Positions 44,208 through 54,044 of a DNA stretch of 64,000 bases are shown piece by piece (positions within the stretch are counted from its first letter, which is position 1; each line of letters starts with the position of its first letter). The notes below the pieces were generated by a model, which saw nothing but the letters and a program-made list of their open reading frames with translations, searched no databases and was not told where the DNA came from. The position numbers and the translations under genes are program-made. The stretch is taken from positions 1 through 64,000 of the forward strand of contig CASGBA010000004.1 in assembly GCA_949299755.1 (NCBI GenBank), read 5' to 3'. The DNA is from an uncultured Treponema sp. (GTDB lineage Bacteria > Spirochaetota > Spirochaetia > Treponematales > Treponemataceae).

Positions 44208-45362
44208 CTAAATTCCGAATCCCTGCCTGGAAGCGTCCAAAAGTTTCGATTTGAGCAGTGTATTTTCTTTTTTTAATACTGAAATTTCATATTGCTGGGA
44301 CTTTATTATTTCCGCCAAGTCTCCCGGAGAAAGTGCGCCGCTGCCGGCCAGTTCCTCCAATGATTCCATCTTAACTTCATAATCCACGGCCGCCTCAGCC
44401 TCAGCCGACTGGAAAGAATCTTCATTCACAACAGCGAAGGAAGCCTCATCGGTTCCGCTGTCATCGTCTTCTGACTGGATAATTTTTTCTGCAATCCGGT
44501 ACACGGCCTGGGCAAGAACAGATCTGGGTTTATACACAATGACCGGCAAACGGGAAGCGAGGGCTATATCTTGGACACTGTCCCGGTAAATAACCCCGAG
44601 ATGCTCAATGTCCATATTCAGGTATTCCCGGCAAGAACGGCGTATTTTCCCGGCCCGCTCTGCATCCTGGGGACCGTCAATCATATTCATGACAAGCCGT
44701 GGATGGAAAGCGGAAATATATTGCCTGAAAATCTCCGTATTTTCCGGATCAACCTGGGCAAGCTGTTCCGTAAGTTTCGGAACATACAACCGTTGGAGGG
44801 AAGCGCTTTCCTTTTTCAGCTTCCCGATATATTCGTGTCCCGGTGTATCCTTCTTAAAGGAATTAAAAAGAAGCCGGAAAACAGCGTTTTTCAGGAAAAG
44901 ATAGGCGTTTAAGGTTGCTGTCACCGTGGGGGCGGTTACAACTATCCCTCTGGGAGAAAGCAGGAAAAAATCGAGGATGGGAAGATGAGTTCCCGCGCCC
45001 AGATCCAGTATAAGGTAATCTGTTTCATTTTCAAGTTTTGAAAAATTACGTAATATTGACGATTTTTGAGGCATTCGAAGGGCGCTTAAACCAGGAATTT
45101 CAGAATCTCCGGGAATAAAGCGCACGTTTTCATAGGAAGTTGTATATATGATTTCCTCAAAAGAAGAGCCCTTCGTCAAAAATGTCCCCAAACCCTTCCT
45201 TACCGCCTGTTCACCAAGCACTAAATGGAGATTTGAAGCTCCCAAATCCATATCCGCAAGGACAACCCGCTTTCCGCCCTGACCAAGCGCAATGGCTAAA
45301 TTTGCCGCCAGAAGACTTTTTCCTACACCGCCTTTACCGCTCGCAATGGGAATTATCCGCAT
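44208..45362 (-). CDS. MinD/FlhG-like P-loop ATPase with C-terminal coiled coil
   Basis: The start is placed at ATG 45362 (MRIIPIASGKGGVGKS) with GGAGG 10 bp upstream. The 384-residue protein has a deviant Walker A (GKGGVGKS), ADMDLGASNLH (Walker A'), DYLILDLGAGTH (switch II) and the ParA/MinD core to about 290. The last about 95 residues are acidic and then a coiled coil ending ENTLLKSKLLDASRQGFGI. MinD-type ATPases place division or flagellar proteins; the FapA partner argues for a polar or flagellar role. The gene overlaps the small membrane-protein gene upstream by 10 bp, so translation is coupled. Confidence 0.9.
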   Translation of the reverse strand: MRIIPIASGKGGVGKSLLAANLAIALGQGGKRVVLADMDLGASNLHLVLGEQAVRKGLGTFLTKGSSFEEIIYTTSYENVRFIPGDSEIPGLSALRMPQKSSILRNFSKLENETDYLILDLGAGTHLPILDFFLLSPRGIVVTAPTVTATLNAYLFLKNAVFRLLFNSFKKDTPGHEYIGKLKKESASLQRLYVPKLTEQLAQVDPENTEIFRQYISAFHPRLVMNMIDGPQDAERAGKIRRSCREYLNMDIEHLGVIYRDSVQDIALASRLPVIVYKPRSVLAQAVYRIAEKIIQSEDDDSGTDEASFAVVNEDSFQSAEAEAAVDYEVKMESLEELAGSGALSPGDLAEIIKSQQYEISVLKKENTLLKSKLLDASRQGFGI

Positions 45363-45865
45363 ATATTCTTCCGCCTCCCAAGACAATAAAAGAATGTAGC
45401 CAAGTCACCCGGAACACACATCAGTATAACATAAAATGCCTTGCTGAAATCAGAAAATTGCGGCGGATATAGAAAAACAACCCGGAGGGAACGGACGGCG
45501 AGAAAACCAAAGCTTAAAACTGACAGTCCTTTTACAATTAAAACAAGGGGCAGACAAAACATGAAAGCTTTTTCATTTCCGGCAAGCATAAAAAACATAA
45601 CGGGCACAAGACACAGGGCAGGAAGGGACATATATCCGAAAAGACCTGGAATATCGGGGATAGCATTCCAATCAGCAAAAATTCCAGAGGAGAGAACTAA
45701 AATTTTCAAAAATTCATATATCACTAAGACAATGTATATAATCCGCGGGAATTGAAAAACTTTCATTTCCTGCACAGGATACGAAACATTTTTCCGGCGG
45801 TCAAGAGGTAAGCCCGAGGAAATCCGGCCCGGAAAAGCCTTTACCCCAAACCGTCTGCTTTCCAT
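45353..45865 (-). CDS. Conserved small membrane protein, unknown function
   Basis: The start is taken at ATG 45865 (MESRRFGVK), after AGGGA, with the upstream ATG (45892) inside the CBS gene. The 170-residue product has about four predicted transmembrane segments (IIYIVLVIYEFLKILVL, YMSLPALCLVPVMFFML, FMFCLPLVLIVKGLSVLSFGF, FYVILMCVPGDLATFFYCL). I do not recognise the family. It lies between a CorC-like gene and a MinD-like gene, with 10-bp gaps or overlaps on both sides, so it is likely part of one operon. The membrane helix arrangement suggests an anchor or sensor for the cytoplasmic partners. Confidence 0.65.
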   Translation of the reverse strand: MESRRFGVKAFPGRISSGLPLDRRKNVSYPVQEMKVFQFPRIIYIVLVIYEFLKILVLSSGIFADWNAIPDIPGLFGYMSLPALCLVPVMFFMLAGNEKAFMFCLPLVLIVKGLSVLSFGFLAVRSLRVVFLYPPQFSDFSKAFYVILMCVPGDLATFFYCLGRRKNICG

Positions 45866-45875
45866 TTTTATTTCC

Positions 45876-47216
45876 CTAATTCTCCGGATCACCGGAGTTG
45901 AGGGGAAAGTCCAACCGGATTACGCTGGTATGAATGATGCACCTGTCTTTTATTTCTGTCACTTTAATGCGCAAATCCGGGGTTTCAACTGTAAAAACAG
46001 AACCGTCATCAGGTATGGAACCGTAAACACCAAGCACATAACCGCCAAAGGTATCGTACTCTTCCACAGGCAGGGTTATCCCGAGTTTCTCCGCCACCTC
46101 ATCCAGGGAAGCGGAACCCTTTATCAGCCAGGTTCCATCCGCCGTCGGCGCAATGTCCATACCGGAATCTTCCCCGTCCGAATCCGCATAAGTAAAATCA
46201 CCCACAAGCTGTTCCAACAGGTCATTTATTGTCACCACGCTTATCATCCCGCCGTATTCATCCAGAACTATGGCGAAATACCTTTTTGTTTCCTTCATTT
46301 TTTTGAAAACAACATCTGCTTTCAACGTTTCGGGGATAAACCAGGGAGGATTAACCGCATTTTCCATAACGTTGTCTTTTGTTTTGTTTTCCAACCTGAA
46401 ATACGCTGAAGCGGAAAGAACACCCACCACAGAATCCGCTGTTTTATCACAAACCGGATAACATTCATGACCCGTTTTAACAATCAGGGAATTCCAATCC
46501 TCAACTGTGTCGTCTAAAAACAGAAAATCCACGTCTTTCCTGTGAGTCGCAAAATCCCCCACCTGTAAATCATCAAATTCAAAAATGTTTTGTATCATTT
46601 CTTTTTCGGTGGCATCAATTACTCCTTTCCTGCTGCCCTCGTCCACCATCAACCGGATTTCTTCTTCGCTGACAGTTTCGTCCGCTTCATCAGGATCGAA
46701 GCCGAATAACCGCAGAACACCGTTGGTGGAAACCGTAAGAAGCCACACCAAAGGAGCAAAAAATTTCGAAATAGCGGTCACCGCCGCAGACATCATCAGG
46801 GCAAGTTGTTCCGCTTTTTTCATTGCAATACGTTTCGGGACAAGTTCTCCGAAAATCAGCGTAATGTAAGAAAGAATCAAGGTGATAAGCACAACGGAAA
46901 TGGTTTTCAGGGTTTTGTAAGGGAGCGGAAGTCCAAAACCGGAAAGCCAGCCTGCAAGGTACTCCGAAAAATTGTCGGCGGCAAAGGCACTGCCCAGAAA
47001 ACCGGACAGGGTTATGGCAACCTGAATTGTCGCAAGGAAACGGGCGGGATCTTTCAACAGCTTTTGAAGACGGGAAGCTTTTTTGCTGCCCTTTTCCGCA
47101 AGCTGTCCTATCTTTGTCTCGTTAACGGAAATTACCGCGATTTCGGCACAAGCGAAAACCGCATTCAACATTATTAAAACAAGCTGAAGAACCAGCGGCC
47201 ATAGAATGTCTTCCAA
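45876..47216 (-). CDS. CNNM/CBS/CorC-family protein (hemolysin-like, TlyC type)
   Basis: The start is placed at TTG 47216 (reading MEDILWPLVLQLVLIML), 6 bp after AAGGAG; the frame is open to 47276 but has no better site. The 446-residue protein has an N-terminal CNNM membrane domain (four helices, NAVFACAEIAVISVNETKI, IFGELVPKRIAMKKAE), two CBS motifs (about 200-325, VVGVLSASAYF and AIVLDEYGGMISVVTINDLLEQLVGDF) and a C-terminal CorC/HlyC domain (TADGTWLIKGSASLDEVAEKLGI, YDTFGGYVLGVYGSIPDDG). Family members extrude or sense Mg2+ or Co2+. It leads the operon with the small membrane protein, MinD-like and FapA genes. Confidence 0.92.
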   Translation of the reverse strand: MEDILWPLVLQLVLIMLNAVFACAEIAVISVNETKIGQLAEKGSKKASRLQKLLKDPARFLATIQVAITLSGFLGSAFAADNFSEYLAGWLSGFGLPLPYKTLKTISVVLITLILSYITLIFGELVPKRIAMKKAEQLALMMSAAVTAISKFFAPLVWLLTVSTNGVLRLFGFDPDEADETVSEEEIRLMVDEGSRKGVIDATEKEMIQNIFEFDDLQVGDFATHRKDVDFLFLDDTVEDWNSLIVKTGHECYPVCDKTADSVVGVLSASAYFRLENKTKDNVMENAVNPPWFIPETLKADVVFKKMKETKRYFAIVLDEYGGMISVVTINDLLEQLVGDFTYADSDGEDSGMDIAPTADGTWLIKGSASLDEVAEKLGITLPVEEYDTFGGYVLGVYGSIPDDGSVFTVETPDLRIKVTEIKDRCIIHTSVIRLDFPLNSGDPEN

Positions 47217-47329
47217 AAAAACTCCTTGAAAAAACGTCCTTTTCAGGATAAGAGAAAAAAGAACAGCTGTCAACAATTACAAAATCTTTCATCGACAAAA
47301 CATTCCTTTTGTGGTAATACAAATTTATC

Positions 47330-48744
47330 ATGAAAAATCCTGCCTTAAATTCAGCGGGCGCAAGCGAAATACAACCTCTTTTTTCAAACAGGGATCTTTT
47401 TGTCCTTATCTGGCCCCTTATCATCGAACAGTTTCTTGCCCTTACAGTAGGAATGGCAGACATAATCATGGTTGGAAAACTGGGAGAAACGGCGGTTTCC
47501 GGTGTCTCTTTGGTGGACAATATCCAGATTTTGATAAACAACATTTTTTCCGCCCTGGCAACCGGTGGAGCGGTTGTTTGTGCCCAATATATCGGGAAAA
47601 CCGGCCTGATCTTTCTTCCAAAACAGCAAAGCAACTTGTATATGCGGTGATTTTATCAGCCCTCGCCCTGTCCTGTTTTGGCATGGCAACACGAAAACAA
47701 AGCCTGCCGCTGATTTTCGGAAAAATAGAAGCCGATGTCATGAAAGAAGCGCAGACCTATTTCTTTGTCATGATGTTTGCCCTGCCTTCAATCGGAATGT
47801 ACAACGCTTGCGCAGCCCTTTTCCGGGCCCAGGGGAATTCCCGCATTTCAATGTACATAGCCGCATTAATCAATGTTCTGAATATAGGCGGCAATTATCT
47901 GGGGATTTTTGTTTTTAATCTGGGTGTATTGGGGGCGGCTGTTTCCACCCTTTGTTCCCGGACGGTGGCGGCGGCGATTTTGTTTATCCTGCTGTATAAA
48001 AACAGGGTTCCGGCTGTTTCCTCCGGAACCAAAACCGGGGGGCCCGTCCAGTCCATCAGTCTCCGGGGCATCATGAAAATCGAGCCGGATCCCCGCCTGA
48101 TCCGGCATATCCTTGGTATAGGCATCCCCAACGGAATAGAAAACAGTATGTTCCAAATAGGCAAAATCGTAGTGATTACATTGATTGCCATTTTTGGAAC
48201 CAGTGCCATAGCCGCTAATGCAGCCGCGAATACAATTGCCGGGTTTGAGGTTTTACCCGGAAGCGCCATTGGTCTTGCAGTCCTCACTGTCATAGGCCGT
48301 TGCGCCGGAGCAGGGCGTCTCCGGGAAGCGGAGTTTTTCACATGGAAACTGATGAAAATAACTTACGCCTGCATGATTCTGCTGAATATACTCATCCTGA
48401 CCTTTGCCCGGCCGATTATCTCCTTTTACGGATTGCAACCGGAAACTGAGGACCTTGCCTGGAAAATGCTTTTATGCCACGGCTTTTGCTGTATTTTTGT
48501 CTGGCCCCTGTCGTTTACCCTTCCCAATTCCCTACGGGCTTTAAATGACGCAAAATTTACAATGATAGTTTCACTTCTTTCAATGTGGTTTATAAGAATC
48601 GGTTGCAGTTACCTTCTCGCTTGGACAACAACCTTGGGGGCCCTTTCAAGCTGGATAGCCATGGTCATTGATTGGATAGTCCGTTCCACTGCCTTCGTAA
48701 TACGCTTTAAACACGGGAAGTGGAAAAAGCGGGCTTCCATTTAA
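47330..48744 (+). pseudogene. MATE-family efflux transporter, frameshifted
   Basis: The frame from ATG 47330 encodes the first helices of a MATE exporter ([40 protein letters not shown]...[12 protein letters not shown]) and then stops at 47648. The next frame (from about 47,600) continues [20 protein letters not shown] through to 48744 with the rest: FVMMFALPSIGMYNACAALFRAQGNSRISMYI, a second repeat IPNGIENSMFQIGKIVVITL. One extra base in the A4 run at 47597-47600 restores IGKNRPDLSS and gives about 471 residues. So the gene is a single frameshift from intact. MATE proteins expel cationic drugs with Na+ or H+. There is no good ribosome site before the ATG. Confidence 0.88.
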
Positions 48745-48759
48745 CATTTTTATAAAAAC

Positions 48760-48795
48760 AAAAGCCGCCCTGTACGGACGGCTTTTGCATTTTTT
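48760..48795. terminator. Terminator between MATE and nifJ genes
   Basis: AAAAGCCG (48760-48767) pairs with CGGCTTTT (48779-48786), then GCATTTTTT to 48795 on plus. On minus the A-run (48753-48758) supplies T's, so it can serve nifJ too. Confidence 0.8.
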
Positions 48796-48812
48796 GGATT
48801 TACAGGAAACCC

Positions 48813-51800
48813 TTATTTGTAAAGCTCTATCAACCTCTGCAGATGCTCGAAGCGGGCCTTGGCAGCCTCTTCGTTCTGCTTAAAGAGCAGGGAAGCCCTT
48901 TCGGGGAATGCCCTGGTAAGCCTTGAATAACGGGTTTCGCTTGTCAGGAAGTCCTGGTAAGTTCCATCTCCGGCTTTAGAAGTAAGGGTGAAGGGGTTCT
49001 TTCCTTCCGCCTTGAGGGCCGGATTGAAGCTGAACAGGTTCCAGTAACCGGAAGCGACAGCCTTCTTCATCTCTGTCTGGCAGTGATTCATTCCGCCTTT
49101 AATACCGTGGAGCTCGCAGGGAGCGTACCCGATAATAAGGGACGGACCGTTATATGCTTCAGCTTCCGCAAGAACCTTGACCGCCTGGGCAGGGTTCGCT
49201 CCAAGGGCAATCTGGGCCACATAAACATAGCCGTAGCTCATGGCGATTTCCGCCAGGGATTTCTTGCCAACCTCTTTACCGGAAGCGGCAAACTGGCAGA
49301 CTTCACCGATATTGGATGCCTTTGAAGCCTGTCCGCCGGTATTTGAGTACATTTCAGTGTCAAACACCATCACGTTGACGTCTTCGCCGGAAGCAAGAAC
49401 ATGGTCAAGACCTCCGAACCCGATATCATAAGCCCAGCCGTCACCACCCATAATCCATACGGATTTCTTGCAAAGATATTCTTTCTTTTCAAGGATTTCC
49501 TTGGATTCGGGGCAGCCACATTTTTCAAGCTCCGCGATGAGAACCTTTGTGGGTTCAGCGTTTTCACGGGTATTGTTCTTTGTCTCAAGGAATTTGGCTA
49601 TCGCATCTTTAAGGGAAGCGGAAGCATTTCCACCGGCCGCAATGGCTTCAAGTTTTTCTATCAGCGTGTCGCGGATATACTTCTGTCCAAGATGAAGACC
49701 GAGACCGTGTTCGGCGTTGTCCTCAAAGAGAGAGTTCGCCCAAGCCGGACCGCGTTTTGAATCCTTGTTGATTGTGTAAGGACAGGTTGCGGCGGGACCA
49801 CCCCAAATTGAAGAACATCCGGTTGCATTTGAAATATACATGTGTTCGCCGAAAAGCTGGGTTATCAGGCGGCCATAGGAAGTTTCCGCACATCCTGCGC
49901 AGGAGCCGGAGAACTCAAGGAGCGGCTGGTTGAACTGGGAACCCTTCGGAGTGATGTCGTTGATTCCTGCATCGGTTTTCTTGCTGATATTTGCCACCAG
50001 ATAATCAAAAACCGGCTGTTTTGCGCTTTCGCTTTCCTGGGGAACCATTTCAATGGCCTGAGTGGGACAAACCGTCACACATTCGCCACAACCCATACAG
50101 TCAAGGGGTGAAACACTCATTATGAATTTGTACTGGGTCGGTTTAGGTTTTGTATCCACAACTTCCATATTGGAAGGTCCGGCTTTAACCTCGCTTTCGG
50201 AAAGAAGGAAGGGCCGGATTGTGGCATGGGAGCAAACGAAGGCACAGGTATTGCACTGGACGCATTTGCTGCCTGTCCACCGGGGAACCATAACGGCAGT
50301 TCCGCGTTTTTCATAGGCGGAGGCACCGATTTCAAACTGTCCGTCCACATAATCCGTAAAGGCGGAAACAGGAAGATTGTCTCCGTCCATGAGACCGATG
50401 GGATTCATCAGGTTTTCAACCATGGCAACGGTTTTCGCTTCACCTTTGGGAGAAGGAACAGGTGCATCCGGAGCCGGATTTTTCCAGGAAGCGGGAACTT
50501 CCACCTTGTGCAGAATATCCACACCGGCGTCAATAGCCGCATAGTTCATCTGCACAACATCATCACCTTTCTTGCCGTAGGATTTCTTCGCTGCCTGTTT
50601 CATAAAGTCAACAGCCTGATCAATCGGAATCACGTTGGCAAGCTTGAAGAAAGCGGACTGGAGGATTGTATTTGTGCGTTTTCCCATTCCGATTTCGATG
50701 GCTTTGTCAATTGCATTAATTGTATAAAGCTGGATGTTGTTGTCCGCAATGTATTTCTTTGAAACAGCGGGCATATGCTTGTCGAGCTCTTCATCAGTCC
50801 ACTGGCAGTTAATCATAAAAATTCCGCCCGGTTTCACGTCCTGGACCATCTTGTAGCCTTTAACCACATAAGAGGGGTTGTGGCAGGCTACAAAGTCAGC
50901 CTGATTGACGTAATAGGGACTCTTTATGGGTTTGTCCCCGAAGCGGAGGTGGGAAATAGTGATACCACCTGTTTTTTTCGAGTCATACTGGAAATAAGCC
51001 TGGATGTATTTATCCGTGTGGTCTCCGATGATTTTTGTGGAGTTCTTGTTGGCACCGACGGTACCATCACCACCGAGACCCCAGAATTTGCATTCCACGG
51101 TTCCAGGGGCGGAAGTAATGGGCGCAGGTTTTACTTCGGGAAGACTCAAATGGGTAACATCGTCCACTATACCGATTGTGAAACGTGCTTTGGGAGAATC
51201 CTTTTCCAATTCCTTGTAAACCGCAAAAACACTTGAAGGCGGTGTATCCTTGGAGCTTAATCCGTACCGTCCGGCAGACAGGATAATATTGTTCAAGCCG
51301 GCTTCGCGGAGGGTCGTAGCCACATCCAGGTACAGGGGATCGCCGAGGGCACCCGGTTCTTTTGTCCTGTCAAGGACAGCGATTTTTTTAACGGTTTTGG
51401 GAAGGGCGGCAAGGAATTTTTCAGCCACCCAGGGGCGGTACAGCCGGACTTTGAGCAATCCGACTTTTTCACCTTTGGCGGACAGATAATCAATAACCTC
51501 TTCGGCCACATCACAAATGGAACCCATGGCAACAATAACACGGTCTGCGTCAGGAGCACCATAGTAATTGAAAAGATTGTAATTTGTTCCAAGTTTGGCA
51601 TTGATTTTTGCCATATATTTTTCCACAACAGCGGGAAGAGCTTCGTAAATACGGTTACAAGCTTCCCTGTGCTGGAAGAAAACGTCTCCGTTTTCATGGG
51701 AACCGCGCATAGCAGGATGCTCAGGATTAAGGGCGTGAGCCCGGAATGCTTTGACAGCATCCATATTGCACATTTCTTTCAAATCATCGTAATTCCAAAT

Positions 51801-52352
51801 CTCAATTTTTTGTACTTCATGGGATGTACGGAATCCATCAAAAAAGTTGAGGAAAGGAACCTTTCCTTCAATCGCCGCAAGATGGGCGACAGGAGCAAGA
51901 TCCATTATTTCCTGCGGGTTCGTTTCCGCAAGCATCGCAAATCCTGTCTGCCGGCAGGCATAAACGTCACTGTGATCACCGAAAATACTCAATGCGTGGG
52001 CCGCTACAGTGCGGGCAGAAACATGGAAAACACCCGGCAGCTGTTCCGCCGCAATTTTATACATATTCGGAATCATCAGGAGAAGCCCCTGTGAAGCAGT
52101 AAAAGTAGTTGTAAGAGCACCCGCAGCGAGAGACCCGTGAACAGTTCCGGCGGCCCCTGCTTCTGACTGCATTTCAACGACTTTTGTTGCTGTGCCGAAA
52201 ATATTTTTCAGCCCGGTGGCAGACCACTGATCAACAAAATCAGCCATAGGTGACGAAGGAGTGATGGGATAAATTCCGGCAACTTCAGTAAATGCATACG
52301 CAACGTGAGCGGCTGCCTGGTTCCCATCCATCGAAAGTTTTTCCCTGGACAT
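48813..52352 (-). CDS. nifJ: Pyruvate:ferredoxin (flavodoxin) oxidoreductase
   Basis: The start is placed at ATG 52352 (MSREKLSMDGNQAAAH), 4 bp after AGGAGGG. The 1179-residue single-chain enzyme oxidises pyruvate and CoA to acetyl-CoA and CO2, reducing ferredoxin or flavodoxin. Domain order: pyruvate-binding (AYPITPSS-like GIYPITPSSPMADF), domain II, gamma domain (GGDGTVGANKNSTKIIG), a 2[4Fe-4S] domain with CVQCNTCAFVC and CMGCGECVTVCP, and the TPP domain (CAGCAETSYGRLITQLFG, GDGWAYDIGFGGLDHVLASGEDVNVMVFDTEMYSNTGGQ). All cluster ligands are visible. It indicates fermentative anaerobic metabolism. It is a single-gene unit with its own promoter. Confidence 0.97.
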   Translation of the reverse strand: MSREKLSMDGNQAAAHVAYAFTEVAGIYPITPSSPMADFVDQWSATGLKNIFGTATKVVEMQSEAGAAGTVHGSLAAGALTTTFTASQGLLLMIPNMYKIAAEQLPGVFHVSARTVAAHALSIFGDHSDVYACRQTGFAMLAETNPQEIMDLAPVAHLAAIEGKVPFLNFFDGFRTSHEVQKIEIWNYDDLKEMCNMDAVKAFRAHALNPEHPAMRGSHENGDVFFQHREACNRIYEALPAVVEKYMAKINAKLGTNYNLFNYYGAPDADRVIVAMGSICDVAEEVIDYLSAKGEKVGLLKVRLYRPWVAEKFLAALPKTVKKIAVLDRTKEPGALGDPLYLDVATTLREAGLNNIILSAGRYGLSSKDTPPSSVFAVYKELEKDSPKARFTIGIVDDVTHLSLPEVKPAPITSAPGTVECKFWGLGGDGTVGANKNSTKIIGDHTDKYIQAYFQYDSKKTGGITISHLRFGDKPIKSPYYVNQADFVACHNPSYVVKGYKMVQDVKPGGIFMINCQWTDEELDKHMPAVSKKYIADNNIQLYTINAIDKAIEIGMGKRTNTILQSAFFKLANVIPIDQAVDFMKQAAKKSYGKKGDDVVQMNYAAIDAGVDILHKVEVPASWKNPAPDAPVPSPKGEAKTVAMVENLMNPIGLMDGDNLPVSAFTDYVDGQFEIGASAYEKRGTAVMVPRWTGSKCVQCNTCAFVCSHATIRPFLLSESEVKAGPSNMEVVDTKPKPTQYKFIMSVSPLDCMGCGECVTVCPTQAIEMVPQESESAKQPVFDYLVANISKKTDAGINDITPKGSQFNQPLLEFSGSCAGCAETSYGRLITQLFGEHMYISNATGCSSIWGGPAATCPYTINKDSKRGPAWANSLFEDNAEHGLGLHLGQKYIRDTLIEKLEAIAAGGNASASLKDAIAKFLETKNNTRENAEPTKVLIAELEKCGCPESKEILEKKEYLCKKSVWIMGGDGWAYDIGFGGLDHVLASGEDVNVMVFDTEMYSNTGGQASKASNIGEVCQFAASGKEVGKKSLAEIAMSYGYVYVAQIALGANPAQAVKVLAEAEAYNGPSLIIGYAPCELHGIKGGMNHCQTEMKKAVASGYWNLFSFNPALKAEGKNPFTLTSKAGDGTYQDFLTSETRYSRLTRAFPERASLLFKQNEEAAKARFEHLQRLIELYK

Positions 52353-52405
52353 AAACCCTCCTAAAAGATTATGGAGCATAAAAATGGATTAGAACTATAA
52401 CATAG

Positions 52406-52434
52406 AGGATACTGTGTTATCAGGCTTTTTGCAA
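52406..52434 (-). promoter_or_regulatory. nifJ promoter (candidate)
   Basis: On the minus strand -35 TTGCAA (52434-52429) and -10 TATCCT (52411-52406) at 17 bp. The transcript would start near 52399, about 47 nt before the ATG. Confidence 0.5.
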
Positions 52435-52455
52435 TATTTTTTCCCGGTAACAGCG

Positions 52456-54030
52456 TTAAAGCTTTTCCGATATATGTAAATTCCTCACTGATTCAATCAA
52501 AAGGGCTGAAGAAAGCCCCCATTCAGTAAGGATATTTCTGGAAGCGGTGGCATGGGCTAAAGTTCCGGTAAGCGCAGCTTCCAAAGGCTTGTATCTTTGA
52601 GCCAATAAAGCGCAAATCAGCCCTGAAAGAATATCCCCGCTGCCGCCTTTCGCCAAAGCCGGGGAACCACCGGAACTAATATACAAAACAGCCCTTTCAC
52701 CTTGCTCGGGACAAAAACCGGTTATAGAAACGGTTCCCTTTGAAAGGAGAACAATTCCGGGAAATTTCTCGCAAAAAGCCCTTACCCGGCTAAACCGGAA
52801 AGAACATCCGTTCCCAACAGAGATTTGAGAGTCTTTAATGCCGCAATTTTCCAGCAAAAAGGCCAGTTCTTTAGGATGAGGAGTCAAAATCAGCCGGTTT
52901 TTACAGGTTCTCAGCAATTCCGGAAGTTCCCGCCAATAAAAAAAATCCGCATCCAAAACCGCCGGAAGTTCCCTCCGGGAAAATAAAATATCCGCAATAC
53001 GGCGGAAAATTTCCTCCCCGCCGGCAAGGCCCATTCCGGCGGCAAGCGCCGTGCTGTTTTCCGGAAATGATTCCGAAACCATCAAATCCGGCGGTATGAG
53101 GAACCGTCCGGAATGGTTTGAATCGCCCGTGCCGGTAAAAACCAGCGTCGTGAGACCGGCTCCGAAAGCGGCGGAAGCAGAGGCGGCCATAATTCCTGCC
53201 CCCGGTTTTCCTCCGCAAAAAACGGCGGCATGACCGAAGGTCCCTTTATGTACGTTCCGTTTCTTCCTGTGGGGCAGAACCATATCCTTTGCTTCAACAA
53301 GGAAAGCGTCCGGAATAATGCCGCCGGATTCATACAGGTGCCGGGGGATGCCCAAATCCGCAGTTATAATTTTACCGGTGAAATCCACAGCTTCATCGGT
53401 AAATAAACAGAGTTTCAATGCGCCCATGCATACTGTAACATCAGCGGAAACACAAACAGCAGGGTTTATTCCGCCAGAGGAATCCCCTGTTTCCCGGCAA
53501 AGCTGGATTCCTGACGGGACATCACAGGCAATTACAAAGGTTTTATCTCCTTCCGGAGTTTTCAGGGAATTCATGCGTTCCATATAAAAAGCGGTGGATT
53601 CATCCGGGAATCCGGAAAACCCGCTGCCAAAAAGGCAGTCCACAAGAATATGGGCAGGCTCCATTTCCTGGCAAATCCGTACCCCGCAAGCCAAAGCTCT
53701 TTCTTTCTGTTTTTTGCATAAAGGGGTTTTTGCCGGCTTTGCTTCAAAAACGGAAACAGTAAAACATATTTTCCGCAAAAGAACATTGGAAAAAAAAACC
53801 GAACCGTTCAAACGTCTGGCAAGTGCATATCCATCCGCACCGTTTCCTCCGCTTCCTGTGACAACCAAAACAGACACGGAATCAAAGCCAGGGCGCAGGT
53901 TTTCCGCCGCATCCCGGACGGAATTCTCCAAACCGGCGGCGGCGTTTTCCATAAGAATTTCTTCCGTAAGGGAGAATTTTTCTTCCGCCAGTTTATCAAG
54001 GCAGCGGGTATCACTGAATAGTTTTTGCAT
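52456..54030 (-). CDS. nnrD: Bifunctional NAD(P)H-hydrate epimerase/dehydratase
   Basis: The 524-residue protein joins two repair activities for hydrated NAD(P)H. The N-terminal epimerase (about 1-225) has MENAAAGLENSV, VTGSGGNGADGYALARRL, DCLFGSGF, IACDVPSGI and VTVCMGALKLCLF. The C-terminal dehydratase (about 240-520) has KRNVHKGTFGHAAVFCGGKPGAGIMAASASAAFGAG, LDADFFYW, LILTPHPKELAFLL, VLLSKGTVSITG and the ribokinase-like anion hole SPALAKGGSGDILSGLICALLAQ. Both modules look complete. GGAGG precedes the ATG. It starts 14 bp after the DUF898 gene stop on the same strand. Confidence 0.95.
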   Translation of the reverse strand: MQKLFSDTRCLDKLAEEKFSLTEEILMENAAAGLENSVRDAAENLRPGFDSVSVLVVTGSGGNGADGYALARRLNGSVFFSNVLLRKICFTVSVFEAKPAKTPLCKKQKERALACGVRICQEMEPAHILVDCLFGSGFSGFPDESTAFYMERMNSLKTPEGDKTFVIACDVPSGIQLCRETGDSSGGINPAVCVSADVTVCMGALKLCLFTDEAVDFTGKIITADLGIPRHLYESGGIIPDAFLVEAKDMVLPHRKKRNVHKGTFGHAAVFCGGKPGAGIMAASASAAFGAGLTTLVFTGTGDSNHSGRFLIPPDLMVSESFPENSTALAAGMGLAGGEEIFRRIADILFSRRELPAVLDADFFYWRELPELLRTCKNRLILTPHPKELAFLLENCGIKDSQISVGNGCSFRFSRVRAFCEKFPGIVLLSKGTVSITGFCPEQGERAVLYISSGGSPALAKGGSGDILSGLICALLAQRYKPLEAALTGTLAHATASRNILTEWGLSSALLIESVRNLHISEKL

Positions 54031-54044
54031 AAGCCTCCGTCCGC

